The notes under the pieces are model-generated. The model saw nothing but the letters and a program-made list of their open reading frames with translations. It made no database searches and had not been told where the DNA came from. This document shows, piece by piece, positions 1 through 13,444 of a DNA stretch of 64,000 nt. Both the position numbers and the translations under genes were made by a program. Location: NCBI RefSeq assembly GCF_014529535.1, contig NW_023503374.1, positions 8,983,685 to 9,047,684 on the forward strand, given 5' to 3'. The stretch is from Bradysia coprophila. Taxonomy: Eukaryota > Arthropoda > Insecta > Diptera > Sciaridae. Position 1 is the stretch's first letter. Every line of letters begins with the position of its first letter.

Positions 1-222
1 AATTTAAGTTTTCGTTAAATTTTGAAAATTTTTCCTCTGTATTATTGTGGTAATTTAAATTTAAAAAACTTGAAATTAATAAAGGGCAATTACGTGGGTA
101 TCATTTCTCATATCGATAATTGATAAGTATCTCTTCCCGGTTCTAGAACTCCCAGATTTAACGAGTTTTACCAGACTTTTTTTGTTTTTTTCTCACTAAA
201 TGCAATTATTGAGATCTTCAAA

Positions 223-575
223 GGTCAGTTCCTATGTGTAGGGTACGCTTCACCTCAGAAATTGATACCTACGTCTTCCAAGTTCTAGAACCTAGGAATT
301 CAATGAACTTCCATCCGACTTTTTTCTTTTTAACTTGAAAAATCGTCATAATTGAGATTGCCAGAGGTCAGTTCCTATGTGTAGGGTACTCTTCACCTCA
401 GAAATTGATACCTACGTCTTCCAAGTTCTAGAACCTAGGAATTCAATGAACTTCCATCCGACTTTTTGCTTTTTAACTTGAAAAATCGTCATTATTGACA
501 TTGCCAGTGGTCAGTTCCTATGTGTAGGGTACTCTTAACCTCAGAAATTGATATCTACGTCTTCCAAGTGTTAGA
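223..575 (+). repeat. Left tandem array of foldback element 1 (143-bp unit)
   Basis: Units begin with GGTCAGTTCCTATGTGTAGG at 223, 366 and 509, an exact 143-bp period. Each unit contains TTCTAGAACCTAGGAATTC, itself largely palindromic. The third unit is truncated near 575 and more diverged than the others. Confidence 0.9.
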
Positions 576-752
576 ACCTAGAGATTTTAATTAAAAAAAT
601 CGTCATAATTGACATCGTCAAAGATCAGTGAAATATAAGATTAATTGTATTGATTACAGCAACACAGGTTTAGAGAAAATTGAAGAAATCCCAACACGAT
701 AGCCCATCAGCTTCTGACTGTATATCCTAGGAACTACAAATCGTTTCAATCA

Positions 753-1508
753 ATTTCTGAGGTGAAGAGTACCCTACACATAGGAAATGACCTCCGGCAA
801 TCTCAATTATGACGATTTTTCAAGTTAAACAGCAAAAAGTCGGATGGAAGTTCATTGAATTCCTAGGTTCTAGAACTTGGAAGACGTAGGTATCAATTTC
901 TGAGGTGAAGAGTACCCTACACATAGGAAATGACCTCCGGCAATCTCAATTATGACGATTTTTGAAGTTAAACAGCAAAAAGTCGGATGGAAGTTCATTG
1001 AATTCCTAGGTTCTAGAACTTGGAAGACGTAGGTATCAATTTCTGAGGTGAAGAGTACCCTACACATAGGAACTGACCTCTGGCAATCTCAATTATGACG
1101 ATTTTTCAAGTTAAACAGCAAAAAGTCGGATGGAAGTTCATTGAATTCCTAGGTTCTAGAACTTGGAAGACGTAGGTATCAATTTCTGAGGTGAAGAGTA
1201 CCCTACACATAGGAACTGACCTCCGGCAATCTCAATTATGACGATTTTTCAAGTTAAACAGCAAAAAGTCGGATGGAAGTTCATTGAATTCCTAGGTTCT
1301 AGAACTTGGAAGACGTAGGTATCAATTTCTGAGGTGAAGAGTACCCTACACATAGGAACTGACCTCTGGCAATCTCAATTATGACGATTTTTCAAGTTAA
1401 ACAGCAAAAAGTCGGATGGAAGTTCATTGAATTCCTAGGTTCTAGAACTTGGAAGACGTAGGTATCAATTTCTGAGGTGAAGAGTACCCTACACATAGGA
1501 ACTGACCT
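753..1508 (-). repeat. Right tandem array of foldback element 1 (143-bp unit)
   Basis: These are reverse-complement copies of the left-array unit, starting at 753, 896, 1039, 1182, 1325 and 1468, all 143 bp apart. They are nearly identical to one another, differing at scattered positions such as GACCTCC versus GACCTCT, which suggests recent amplification or homogenisation. The short open frame across 870-1067 is a by-product of the repeat. Confidence 0.9.
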
Positions 1509-1730
1509 TTGAAGATCTCAATAATTGCATTTAGTGAGAAAAAAACAAAAAAAAGTCTGGTAAAACTCGTTAAATCTGGGAGTTCTAGAACCGGGAAGAG
1601 ATACTTATCAATTATCGATATGAGAAATGATACCCACGTAATTGCCCTTTATTAATTTCAAGTTTTTTAAATTTAAATTACCACAATAATACAGAGGAAA
1701 AATTTTCAAAATTTAACGAAAACTTAAATT

Positions 1731-4700
1731 TGGAGGTAGGTGGGAATCCTGGCTCATATCTTGGGAACCACAATTCGGTTCAAGCTCCGCCGGGCAGATT
1801 TCGAAAGAGTTTACTTTTACCTTTCCAAATAAGTTTTATTAGTCAAAAAGGACTAACATTTGGCCAAGTTATCAGTCCGCAAAGTTGAGGAATTTTCCGG
1901 GACACTTTTTCTTGGAACATGAATACCGTCGCCATTTTGTTTTTCAAAAAAAAACTTTCTTCTATAATATTTTAGCATTGAATCACTCTAACAAACGCAA
2001 AAATAAAATCTCAAAAAAGTCATCTGGATCGCGAGATATTCCACTTTTCAGTTTTTCATACAAATGGCTTTTCCGGCCGGAAAATCGATTTTCCATTTCC
2101 CAGAAAAAAATTTAGTTCTATACTTTTTCACCACAAACAACATGCGATATCAAAAAAAATCGAAAACCGAAACGCAAGCGGAGCCCTTTTTTCTGACACA
2201 AGCACCTGGACTATTTAAATATTTACAAATAAATTGAATTAAATGAACTAGATTTTCATTATGACCGTAGAGTTATTCTTTCATTCGACCTTGTTCACGG
2301 CTGGTAACGCTTATCGCCCCATTTTGTAATATGTATTTTCTGGTGTGCTGTTTGTCATTTAAATAATTTGTTTGCAGTGAAAATGATTTCATTTCGTGTT
2401 GTCTGAAAGATGCACCTATTTATTCGACAATTAATTAAGGTAATGAGGCGTTGTTGATATGCAAAATTACTTGATAGGCAGACGACATCAGCTAGGTTGG
2501 ACGGAAAATGTTTTATTTTATTTTAAATACAATTTTAGCATTGGACGGAATATTGTAGAAAGTTAGATAAAAGATGTGATATTAATAGTCTGTATATGTC
2601 TGTCATAGTCAGCAGGTCACCGGCAATAAAAATTAGTAGGGGTTATCCACAAAGCGAGACTTTGAAGATACCATTTCTAGAAAGTCTTCTCCTGATGAGT
2701 AGCTTCTCAATCGTCTACAATATTTTAAAATTTTGCTTGTCTATTGTGAGTAGACAGGACGAAACCTTTAGCATACAGGAGGCTATGTGTTTGGTGTTAA
2801 CTACAATTTCTCTCAAATTCACTAGCTTTTGCTCTCATAAAATAAACTTCACGTTCCGCAATGGTGCAAAACGTACATGAAAAAAACACATGAAACTTGA
2901 GTAAACAAATATTATGTTATTCGGCTGTGTTACGTTTACCTCTATCATTTTTATTATCGGTGACCTGATGACTACTGCAAGCTATTAATAAACGTAATGA
3001 TTTAACTGTTTGGATGCGGATGCGATTTACTTTGAATAAAATCTACATACTAATGCAGTTCAGTCAACAACAAATCACAGAAATTTAATTATTCTAGAAA
3101 GTCATAAAATTAGCATTTATACGAACACTTAGGCATTCATCATAGCTATTCGCTGAGAGAAACATTTAGCTTCAATGTTTCGTTCTTAGCACAAAAAATG
3201 TCATTGGCATCTTCGTCGCTAAACTTAATTTGTGAGACTCATTAAGATCTTAATTTCGACGAACTACGTCTATACAAGTAAACGCCTTTAACAGACTTCT
3301 TTTAAAGTAAACTGCAGAGTATGTCAAGTCAATACAGCTGAAACAATGTTTCCAGTAACGATCAGCGAACATAGAAATTTGTAGGGCAAGGTGAAAACTG
3401 ACGCATCATATTGTTACACAGATCTCTGTTTGGTAGATTACGATGCATGTGTTATCAGAACAATAATTACAGCATCTTAAGAATATCAGTTGGAGCAGAA
3501 ACAAAAGATATTTAATCAAATTTCACATTGAATTTGTAAACAATTTTTTTTTTGTTCGCCAGAAATTTTTTTTTAAACATTCAGATCAGAGGCATGACCT
3601 TTTTTAATAAACATCTCTCTAGAGATATATACGTACGATTCGATTCAGCTAAATAAACACAAATGTTCAAGACAATTCTTTCGGGAGATACAACGTTTTA
3701 ATGATAACACAGAATTTTTTTTTTAAATACAAAGAGAAAAGTGATTTTATTCGGTGAATCCTATACATGTCGCCGAACCCCGCGGATGAAGTCATCGAAC
3801 TTCACTGGGCAATCTAGTTTAGTATCTAATCTATTACTTCTGACGGATACAACAATTGAGAGGTGAGAGGATGTCTTCTATTTCGGCTTCAAAACAACTC
3901 CACAGGTGAATTATCATCAAAACAACTGAGTTTCACCTGCAGACGAGATTTAGAGTAAAAGTGTGATGTAATATCTGCACAGTTCAATAAACAAGAGGTA
4001 CAATAAAAGGCGGTCGTCTCTTTCTCAGAAAATCTTATCGAACAGATAACAATTTGTTTGATACATCCTTGTGTGGCTAATAAAATCTAAATTAAATAAA
4101 AAATTATGTTATGCATTCACGTACTGTACACTGCTTGTGTGTTTTCATATACTATACAGAAGAATGCATCAACAAAAATCTGTCTGTGTGACTGAATTGA
4201 TAAAGATATTACTAATGCAAAAAGGCTGAGTAATTATAAAATGGGAAATGTGAAAAGCGTGTGCTTTATTGTAAACGTTTCGAAATATATACATTTAAAA
4301 AAAAACGGAAACTCTTTTCTGTTTGATTTAGAAATTGATTTCAGTCAAGGGCATAGATGTTTCTTGTTCATGTTCATCGATAAAATAAATTAATTTCGTC
4401 TGTGCTTCCGTTGTTCAGGCATTTTATCGATTTAATGTAACTTTTACAGCAACGTTTTTTACTGACTCTGTGATAATGATAGAGGAAATTCAATTGGCTT
4501 CTCTGCTTTCCATAAAAACTTCATTTCATTTTATTTGAATTTATATAAAAAAGAAGAATGAAAAAACTGGTAACAGAAACGGGCAAAAGAGAATTTATGT
4601 GAAAAATTCGTAGAATGGCTTTTAGAAAATGCATACAACGTAATAAGTACAACAACTTTTATTGATAAGGGCGAGCAAATCAGCAAAACGTTTGTTACAG

Positions 4701-6606
4701 CTAATGAAGTAAAAGATTTCAATCTGTTTAAAATTGCTATATCAAAAGAAGTAGTAGATTTCATATGTTAGTCGATCGTGAAAAGTTAAGTAGAGGTAAT
4801 AATAACGATAGCAATTCCAAAATATAAAACCAATCATTCCAAGAATCATTCAGTGATCGTCTCGGTCAAGAATCATTACAATGAAGACACTTAGCTCATT
4901 ACACAAAGAGACACTGCTTCACGTAACACATAGGAATTTCCCGATTTTTCTTTTCCTTTGTTCTGGGCGACTATATTTATTTAAGATATAGACAAAGGAC
5001 TGACAAAGGACGAACGGATGGATTCCGAAAAGATACTTGCATAAATGGCGTCTCAATTCATAACTGTTTATTTTAAAATTTCTGTTTTTCTGGTTTTCCA
5101 AAAATATATAACGTAAGGACTACGCAGTGGAAATTAACGACGTAAAATTTTTCATTTCAACATTTTGATGAAAAGAAAAATTACAAATTGAAAGCGTAGA
5201 AATATCGATAGTGTAAATACATTAGGTGTTCTTCTTCAACGCAATTTATTTTTACTAATCACTCACGTAACGGTAAAGTTTGTTTTAAAATATTTACTTA
5301 GCATACATCAGTCAACAGTCAACCATTGTAAATGCGACGCATAAGTTACTTAAGTATTTGTTACCAATAATGTTTGCCAATGTCTAGACGTGACTTACAG
5401 CCGTTGCAGGTAACACTGAGGGTACATCGTAATTAAGTACCAGAACGGTAGAAATATATTGAGAAATACGCATAAAATGGAAAGTGAGATGTTGACGTAA
5501 TTCAGATTTTATGGTAACGTTGTGTTCCGCAATTAGTAATGAATAATTGCGTTTCTCATTGTAAGTGTAAGTTTTAACTCTTCGTTATATTAATGTACTA
5601 GCAGTACTTGAAGTGACACTTAACAAACTACAAAAAAAAACGTAAATGGGCGACTACCGCACTTATTTATCTTTTACTTTTTCAATCTCTTCAAATTCAT
5701 AAAACTTGTTCGTATGCTTAGCAAAATACAGCAGCAAGTATCTTCAATCAAAAACCTGTGTTGAAATATTCCTCAAACTGCCGAACATAACACACAAGAC
5801 TGAACACACAAATTTAACAGTCGATAAGATATAAAATAAGCAAAACAGCCGGCGATTTGATTCAGACATAACAACCGAGGTCGAAAAGTTAAGCAAAGTA
5901 AAAAAAAAAAACAGAAAAATCAAGAGAGCGCTAAACATTACTTATAAAATGACAAATACGATGACCCAAAGAAAAATACCGATGATCACGCCACACTTTT
6001 GCCATATATAATGCTGAAAGAGCCACAAAAACTGATTTTGAAATAAATTCACAAACGTTGGCCGACGTGTGCTTTAACCAACCAACCGAATGAACGAAGA
6101 TATACAGTGAAGATGCGAAGTGTATTTTTACGTGTACAACCGTGTACACATACATCTTGTTTTATGGATGTTTTTTTTCATTCTATAGATTTAGTAGTTA
6201 TTTCTGGACCAACAGATGCTGTTGCGACATTATACACAGAAGTTCGTATATAGATGCAGCTTGACTTAGTGCAAATTTATTTAATCGCTTTTTTACTGCT
6301 CAAAACAAGATAACTAAAATGCTTTCCTGACGACAAGAGACTTGGAACAAAGCTAATTATCCGAACGTTCGTCTAAGGTTAATGTACGACGAGAATTTTA
6401 TATTTAAACTCCGAGTAGTTAGTTTACGCTGTGAAAGAGGTACAACGACATGCATTTGAGCAGTTTTGTTGAATTGCAAATACTGACCAACTATTGAATG
6501 ATAACTCACCAAAATAACTTCAAAGCCGATAACCTGCCAATACCGACAAACAAAACAAAATGTAAAATCGCCAGTGGCCAAAATTAATCATCGAATCTAT
6601 TCCTGC
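1731..6606. other. No gene seen
   Basis: AT-rich sequence with short open frames only, none with recognisable protein character. Around 1731-1930 the sequence is less AT-rich and may be the remains of an older repeat into which foldback element 1 inserted. A partial copy of the dispersed GAAGTARAAGATT repeat lies at 4669-4765. Confidence 0.6.
4669..4765 (+). repeat. Dispersed ~200-bp repeat, partial copy
   Basis: It contains AATGAAGTAAAAGATTTCAA followed about 35 bp later by AAGAAGTAGTAGATTTCA. These are the two paired core motifs of a repeat family present in many places in this window. Confidence 0.6.
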
Positions 6607-6851
6607 CGAGGGGTAAACCACTATTTTGTGATTAACATGGTTAATCAGTTAATCTGTTAATCAGAAACATAAGTTTTGTGAATCCAAACGGTTAATCGGT
6701 GATTAACATTGATTAACCGCTATATTTTACGTTTATTTGTAGTTTTGCGACGATTCCCCCGGTCAAATGTTGGTTAGTCAGCAATTCGTCATCATGTTAA
6801 TCACTGGTTAATCATGTTAATCACGTCAAAAATAGAGTGGTTTACCCCTCG
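6607..6851. mobile_element. hAT-like MITE, 245 bp, TIR CGAGGGGTAAACCACT
   Basis: The left end CGAGGGGTAAACCACTATTTT is matched by AAAATAGAGTGGTTTACCCCTCG in inverted orientation at the right. The element is flanked by exact 8-bp direct repeats ATTCCTGC at 6599-6606 and 6852-6859, as expected for the hAT superfamily. The interior is a run of GGTTAATC-type motifs on both strands. It has no coding capacity. It shares the CGAGGGGT terminus with the MITE at 42549-42664. Confidence 0.85.
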
Positions 6852-9117
6852 ATTCCTGCCACAAACAAAAACAAATTTGCAATTTCGAACGTTATTATAG
6901 CGACATGGTGAACTCTACAGTAAAGTTCATTTCAAAATTAAAACCGTAAACATTTGTGCATGTTCTGGGAAGTATTCTGTTTTCAATTTTCACTTTTCTC
7001 AACCAATCAAAATGGAAATTCGGTTTGTTTGATAAGAAGTTTTACAATTAGCTTTGATCTTTTAATTGATATTGCCAGCAGGTATTTATGAATGTAACAT
7101 TGTTTGACACAGGTTCGAACCGTGTAGAAGTACAAATAACAAATACCTTACACCAGCAGCAGAGAATTCTAAGACTACACAGCCTAGTTTGAACAATAAC
7201 CCAAAATATCAATGTAATGTTTCCGATCTCAATTACCTATTAGTATCACAGATTTCGAGGCCGTATTCCACTCCCTTCTTTAATAAACTTCATTGCAGTA
7301 AGTTATGTAAGGAAAAGGAAATCAATGAAGTCTGTAAAATAATAATTCCACTTGTTCCATGCTTCCAGTATACGTTTTGGTTTTCTCGATGTCAACTTCA
7401 AATTAATAAAACGATAAGAGAATATGAAAATGTTATCAATTTCTTTGAATATTCGACGGCATCTATCGCAAACTGCACAATCTGATCTCCAAGACGACTA
7501 AACATTGTAGAAACAAATGGAAGATGACAAACTTTATTGTCACCAGTGTTACAGAGTAAATATTTTCTCTCACTTAACATCTCTGCAACACCCATAATTT
7601 TCCATATGAATGGATGGATGATTTTGTTGAAAAACATTGATTGAAATCTGTCGATTTTAATTAAAAATTAGTTCGAAAGTTCAAATTAGAATGCCATAGG
7701 TTCTAATATACATTTCTTAACTGCGTATAATGTTAGAATTCTATGCGCTTGCGTTTAGAAAACGTTATCCGTAACAATTTTTTCTTCTATTTTATGCGAT
7801 TGATTTGAATTTAGAACCGGAATTATATTTATTTATGCGAAAAGAAACAACAGCTCTGACTGATTATTAATTTAAATGTTTTTTTTTCTTTTTTTTTGGA
7901 AGGTGTGAATTTGATTTGTTTTACTTGTTTAAATATTTAATTTTCAGCCAGGCACTGTATTTTAGCCGGCATTCCCAGCTTCTCTGTTTTGATTGGTTTT
8001 CATTTTAACGAAAAACAAGTCCGATCAATATTTATGAACTCGGTCCGGTGGAAACGTGCATTTTAAATAATCATAATGCTCAACAGTAATAACAACATGT
8101 ATCGACTGTATAATTAACAATAATTTTCTTGGATTTGAAAATAGACACATGTAGCCAACACGTAGAAGGTAAAGAACGGATTGAAATATATTTTTAGTGT
8201 CGATATTAACGTCATGACACGCAAATACATTCACCTAAACGGTCAGAGGTTAAACAAAAATATATCCAGCGGTTTCATTAAATACATAAAATTGATGGAT
8301 GGTCATTGAAATAGAGTCGGTCAACTATCTATTTACAAAAAAAAAAATCTAAAAAAACCAAAATGACAATCCCATACCAGTTATATGAAAGAATTTTTTT
8401 GTAGAATACCAATGCAAACAACAAAACTTTCCGTATAATTAATAAAATTACGAGGAATCTGACTATTTTTATCTACATGTTCGAATCGAACAAAAAAAAA
8501 GAATTTTCATTTTCATATAAAATAGATGAACTTTCCGTTTCCATATTATGTAACAAGCAAAAGAATTGTCTATTTTCGTTGCCATACATTTCTATCGATC
8601 ACAGAAAAAATAACAACGTGAAGACATGCAAATCAGTGCCGTGCGTTGTTCGTATTGAAGTCATAGATGGTGGATTTTTCTTTATTTCTGTCTCGATACA
8701 AACAGAATAAACATCGACAGAGTAAACATCAGTGGTGCGTACAGTTCTGATTTTTGTGTCAATCAGAAATGGAGAGGACTTTTTTTTTTAGCTGTTATCG
8801 ATTTATTCTTTGAAAATAATAAATTTTCATGGCCAAAATAACAATTTTAACACAAGCAAAAATACGTCAGTGAATATTATTGGGAAAGCGATAGGAATTT
8901 CTTATTTTATTTCAATAAAATCTGTTTACGACGACAAATTTAACATAATTTTGCATATTTGCATGTATTTTGAGTATATAGATGAAAATCCGTCATAAAA
9001 ACATTTCGCAAAGACGAATCTTTGAATTCGAACTTTTACAAGCTTTACAGTTATCAGAGACCAAAAGTCGAAAACCATAATTTATTTTATTTTATTTTAT
9101 TTTAGCAAAATGTATGT

Positions 9118-9222
9118 TCAGACCATTGAAGTAGAAGATTGTATCCCGTACATGAAACTACTTTAAAAAAGTGAAGTAATAGATTCAGTTATAGTACCAT
9201 GATACGCTTGCCGTTTTTAAAA
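9118..9222 (+). repeat. Dispersed ~200-bp repeat, partial copy
   Basis: It contains TTGAAGTAGAAGATTG, then GTGAAGTAATAGATTCAG, then a GATACGCTTGCCGT end segment. This is the same order as in the fuller copies at 18562-18755 and 56053-56250. Confidence 0.65.
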
Positions 9223-12200
9223 CTGCAGACCTCTTTAATTTCAATGTGAAGTCTAATCTATTTTCAATGCTTGAAAGGAAACGGAACAAAGTCATAAAAA
9301 GTTGATTTGATAGATTCGCGGAGCAGTTTTAGATCAATCATAAAAAAATGAATGGCAACATCGACAAATAATCAAAGAAGTTAAAATAACAAACTAAACA
9401 AATTTTATTGCTGCTCGAGATGGTCGTGAGTTTTTTTGTTAATTTTTTTCCCAGTGTGAAGCAGTCGTTCAAATTCAAAAATAGACAAAAATTAAGCGAT
9501 AAACTCAGTAATGGCAAGTTGTATTTATATTATGAAAAGAAGAATTGTTTATGTTACGTGTTGGATAATAATAGGTCTTTGGCAATGATTTCCTTTTTAT
9601 ACGGTGGACTTTGATAGTATAACTATGATTTTAATTAAATTCAAACATTAAAAGCCAATAACGAAAAACAAATTAACCGACTAAGCTGCTGATTACGACA
9701 ATTTCACAATTTCAACGTCACATGCTTACAAAATAGAATCCGGTCAACTTTTATGTTATCATTTAGAGTTATGTCAAAGAAAAATAAACTGCAAATCTAC
9801 CTTCCATACATCACTCATAGTTGAACGCTCTAACTAGCTTGCACAGAGTGTTTTTGTTATTGAATTATCCTATTTATTCAGTAAAATGTTTTGAAAACAT
9901 GCCGGAAACAGTCATTCAAGGAGTTGTGGATGATTGTGACCTAGTTCTTGTTTATTATGAAAAGCAGACAGTTTGACTGATAAAATTGATATATTCGTCC
10001 AAACTAAGACAATTAAAATTATGTTCGCAAGAATGAGAAGTTTGAACGAAAATCAGATTCTTTATCTGCACATTCAGATCGTAAACAACATGAGTGACCT
10101 TAGACGTAGACCATGCTTTTGTAAATGAATCAGGTATAACATGAACCGAATGCCATATCATGCAGAAATAAAAGCGAATAACAAGACAGTTTTTTTCGGT
10201 ATCTCTTGATACAATGATGTCTATCCAGTCCATTCAAAATCGACTTGATTTGAATAAATGATGGGAAAAAAATTCGTTTAGACAAGTTGGCTTCTAATAA
10301 AATCGAATGTGTTCAATTATAATGCAGACATTTAAGCCATATGCATAGACTCAGACTCTTATTCATATATATCCATAATGAAATTTATTCCGACTAGGTA
10401 CAATAACAATGCTTGAATGAAACACGTTTAGCAACTAAAATTTAATTACTTTTTTAGTGACGTTGTGACTAGTCCGCGGGCTATATTATTCCATTTGAAT
10501 AAATAAATAAATGTTTTTGGGAATAAATTGCGTAAACAGGTGATTTTTTCCGATTTGGTATACTGGAACGTTCTCGGCGCTTTTTGAAGAAAAGTAAAAT
10601 TATTTAATCAGCTTAGATGTTGGAGATGAAGCATTTTTGCTAGGTCTCGTCTTGTGTATGTGGTCGACCAATGTTGTTTTGAAATCAAGTTTAAACGACA
10701 TTCTAGTAATCTAAGGGAATGTCGTTGATGTATTAACATCATTAGAAAAACGTTGTCTCTACCGATGGTTAAAAGGTTGATAGAGTTCGTTGATTATTTA
10801 TTATAGAATTCGAAACGACCGCCCATTGACCACACACTGTGATATTTGGGTAAAATAGCAAAATGAAATGGATTAATTTATCTTTTCTTTTGTTAAAAGG
10901 CCGTTTGGAACAGTTTAGAATGCCCCATCGGCTTTGTTTTTCTTTTATCACCCTCGCTGCTTCTCATAACAAATCATTTCATTTATATCGTTCTCATATA
11001 CCTTTAAGAATTACAATTTCGACAAATGATACAATTTTCGAATGACTAACTATACCAAACAACAATGCGGACTTAAAAGAAGAAAAAAAACTCTTCTGCA
11101 AGACGACCAGCACACGTTTTCCAATAAATAGTAATAAACTTGTTCCCGTTTTTGCCGAGAGCGTCTCAACATTTCAATAAAATTACCCATGCTTCGAAAC
11201 AAATTAATCATTCAATTCAAGCGGTGATTCATTTACTTTATTGCTGTACTGCCGGTAGACCATATATAAATACCAATCAACAATTATTTCAAATTTATGT
11301 AACAACAACTTAGTCTCGCTATACGTCTCCTTTCCCTTTCAACACATGTTCAATGTGAACGACGTTTTAAACATTAATCAGAATTTAAATCTCTCGTATT
11401 TTAAACAGAACAGAAGTCTCTCATAACACACCGGGTTATCATTACGAACCGCAAAATCTTGTTAATTGATATTGAATCGTTTAACAAATTCTCACATTCT
11501 GTTGCCAAAAACGATATGCAGCGTCTATTTAACAGAAAACAAATGTTATACTTGACCTATAAGTGAGATCTAGTTTTAGAAAATGCATTCGAATTGCCTA
11601 GTTGACACCATATCATAACGGACGGGTGGCGTAATGAAAATAGACATTCAATATATAGTTGAATCACAATTATTTCAATTTCCTGATAAAAATTGTGTAC
11701 GAATTACATCATACACTTTGCATATACCCACATCTATTCGAGATGGGGACACTAAAGAAGGAGCTTAAGAAACATAACGGAAATTTTCCGTACACACAAC
11801 CACATCGAATTAATGTGTGGACCATGCGCACACACTGTTTTTTTTTTGCTCCTAAAATTGTTTGATAACTATCGGTAAACATACTTGGCAATGTTCACAT
11901 CTTTGCGAGCATAAAATTATGGTGAGGAGAACTACAGACAATGAAGAAAAAATTGTTGCCATTGCCTTCATTGGCTGAGTATTTTTTTTATCAGTTAAGT
12001 GTTCAGTTACATCATCCCAGCATAACACTTGTGATTGCTTATGTGTTAGCTGAGCTGTTCTCATGTTTTTGCTGAATTTGCGAGAATGGCCTTTAGTATT
12101 GTATTATCGATCGAAAGAAAAATTGTATTGCCCTTCACACGTGTAGTTTAGGTTGAAGGTTTTCGACATAGAAGATGGAAAGATTGTACGCAATTTTTTA

Positions 12201-13385
12201 TGATTTGTTTCTCGACTGGATGTCGCTATTGTGAAGCGAAGACGAAAACAGAGTAATAAATTTTCTAATGACATGAAGTGTGGTACACGTGTGCCCTTAA
12301 ATACGCCGTACATTTCAACTTGAAAGCTCAATTTTTTTCGGGATAATAAATTGAAGTTATGCATGGAATACATTATTTTAACGCGTATTAGTTATTGGGA
12401 TAGCAGGGACTATTTTCAACAAATTTTGGTTTTATTTAAAAAAATATTTTTCTTTCAAATAAATAATTGAGGAAACTAAAAAAACCTTTTGTAAAAGTTT
12501 AAAAAGTTGCGAAAATATTTATTCGAAAATAGCCACTGTTTCCGTGTAGAGGGATTAACTTTCGTCGCGTTTTCTATACAATTTTATAAGTGAATCACAC
12601 AGTAAAATTTTATGACAAAGCTTTGTGTCGTGTCGCAGTCTATTTTTTATCAGTATCTATTCAACTAATACAGGTAGGGGCATTGTACAATATTACGTTT
12701 TACAGCTGTTTGCGATTGCTGTTGATAGTTGTTAAAACTAGCTACTATCGGATTGATCTAGCAAATTATGGATTGTGAACAAAGGAAAAATAAACGGTTC
12801 CGGATCTCGCTTAATCATATTTAAGATATTTTAAATATATTTTTAGCTCTCATGACATGCCTACAACTCTCAGAAGAGAATTACCAAGAATTACCAGAAA
12901 TCGTATCCAAATCGTATGAATATCTAAGAAATTCTAAACTATAGTCCGATATTGACAAATTATATGAAACGGCAATAGAACGTTAGTGTTAAAAGTTGAC
13001 ACAGAACATATTTTCAAAAAACTTACTCCAAAGTCTTAAACTTATGCTGCAGAGTCAATTCTCAACAGACAAAAAAAAGACAGAACGGATTGTACACATG
13101 TTACACCACCGAGAAGTAGTAATTACTCTTCTTTTAAAAGGCGTTAGTGACAATTAAAAATTTTCGCTGATTGGTTTCGTCATTCACTGGCAGAAACACA
13201 CTTGAAACTTGCGTACAAATTCAAAGAAAACTTTCCATAAGCCTCGACGATTTTCCCCTTTTTCTTAGTTATAACTTCAGAACCATTGGATGGATTCTTT
13301 TCATCTTAACAAATGGCCTCATATACATCAGTAGTTAGAAAAATAATAATTGGAAAAATGAAAAGTTTATCAGATTAAAGTTACT

Positions 13386-13444
13386 CGCGAAAGAGTGACG
13401 ACAGACTGATTATTCTACGAACAGACCAGTCACTCTATTTCGCG
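13386..13444. repeat. Short inverted repeat (hairpin)
   Basis: CGCGAAAGAGTGAC at the left pairs with GTCACTCTATTTCGCG at the right across a loop of about 30 bp. No clear target duplication is visible; it may be a decayed MITE. Confidence 0.5.

Larger units (their letters stand above)
1..1730. mobile_element. Foldback element 1 with long inverted arms
   Basis: The first 222 bases return as an inverted copy at 1509-1730. The mirror is in register: position 223, where the left repeat array starts, pairs with 1508, where the right array ends. Inside the arms lie tandem copies of a 143-bp unit in opposite orientation, about 2.5 copies on the left and just over five on the right, around a unique centre at roughly 580-750. 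Long inverted repeats made of short tandem units are the hallmark of Foldback-type DNA transposons. No open frame resembling a transposase is present, so this copy would be non-autonomous. The left edge coincides with the window edge, so the true terminus and target duplication cannot be seen. Confidence 0.85.

Noticed and set aside
870..1067. 65-codon open frame in foldback element 1
   Set aside because: It lies entirely within the 143-bp tandem units and recurs with them; it has no protein character.
7108..7130. GGTTCGAACC, resembling a tRNA T-loop
   Set aside because: No acceptor, D or anticodon stem can be drawn around it, and the local stem is too short.
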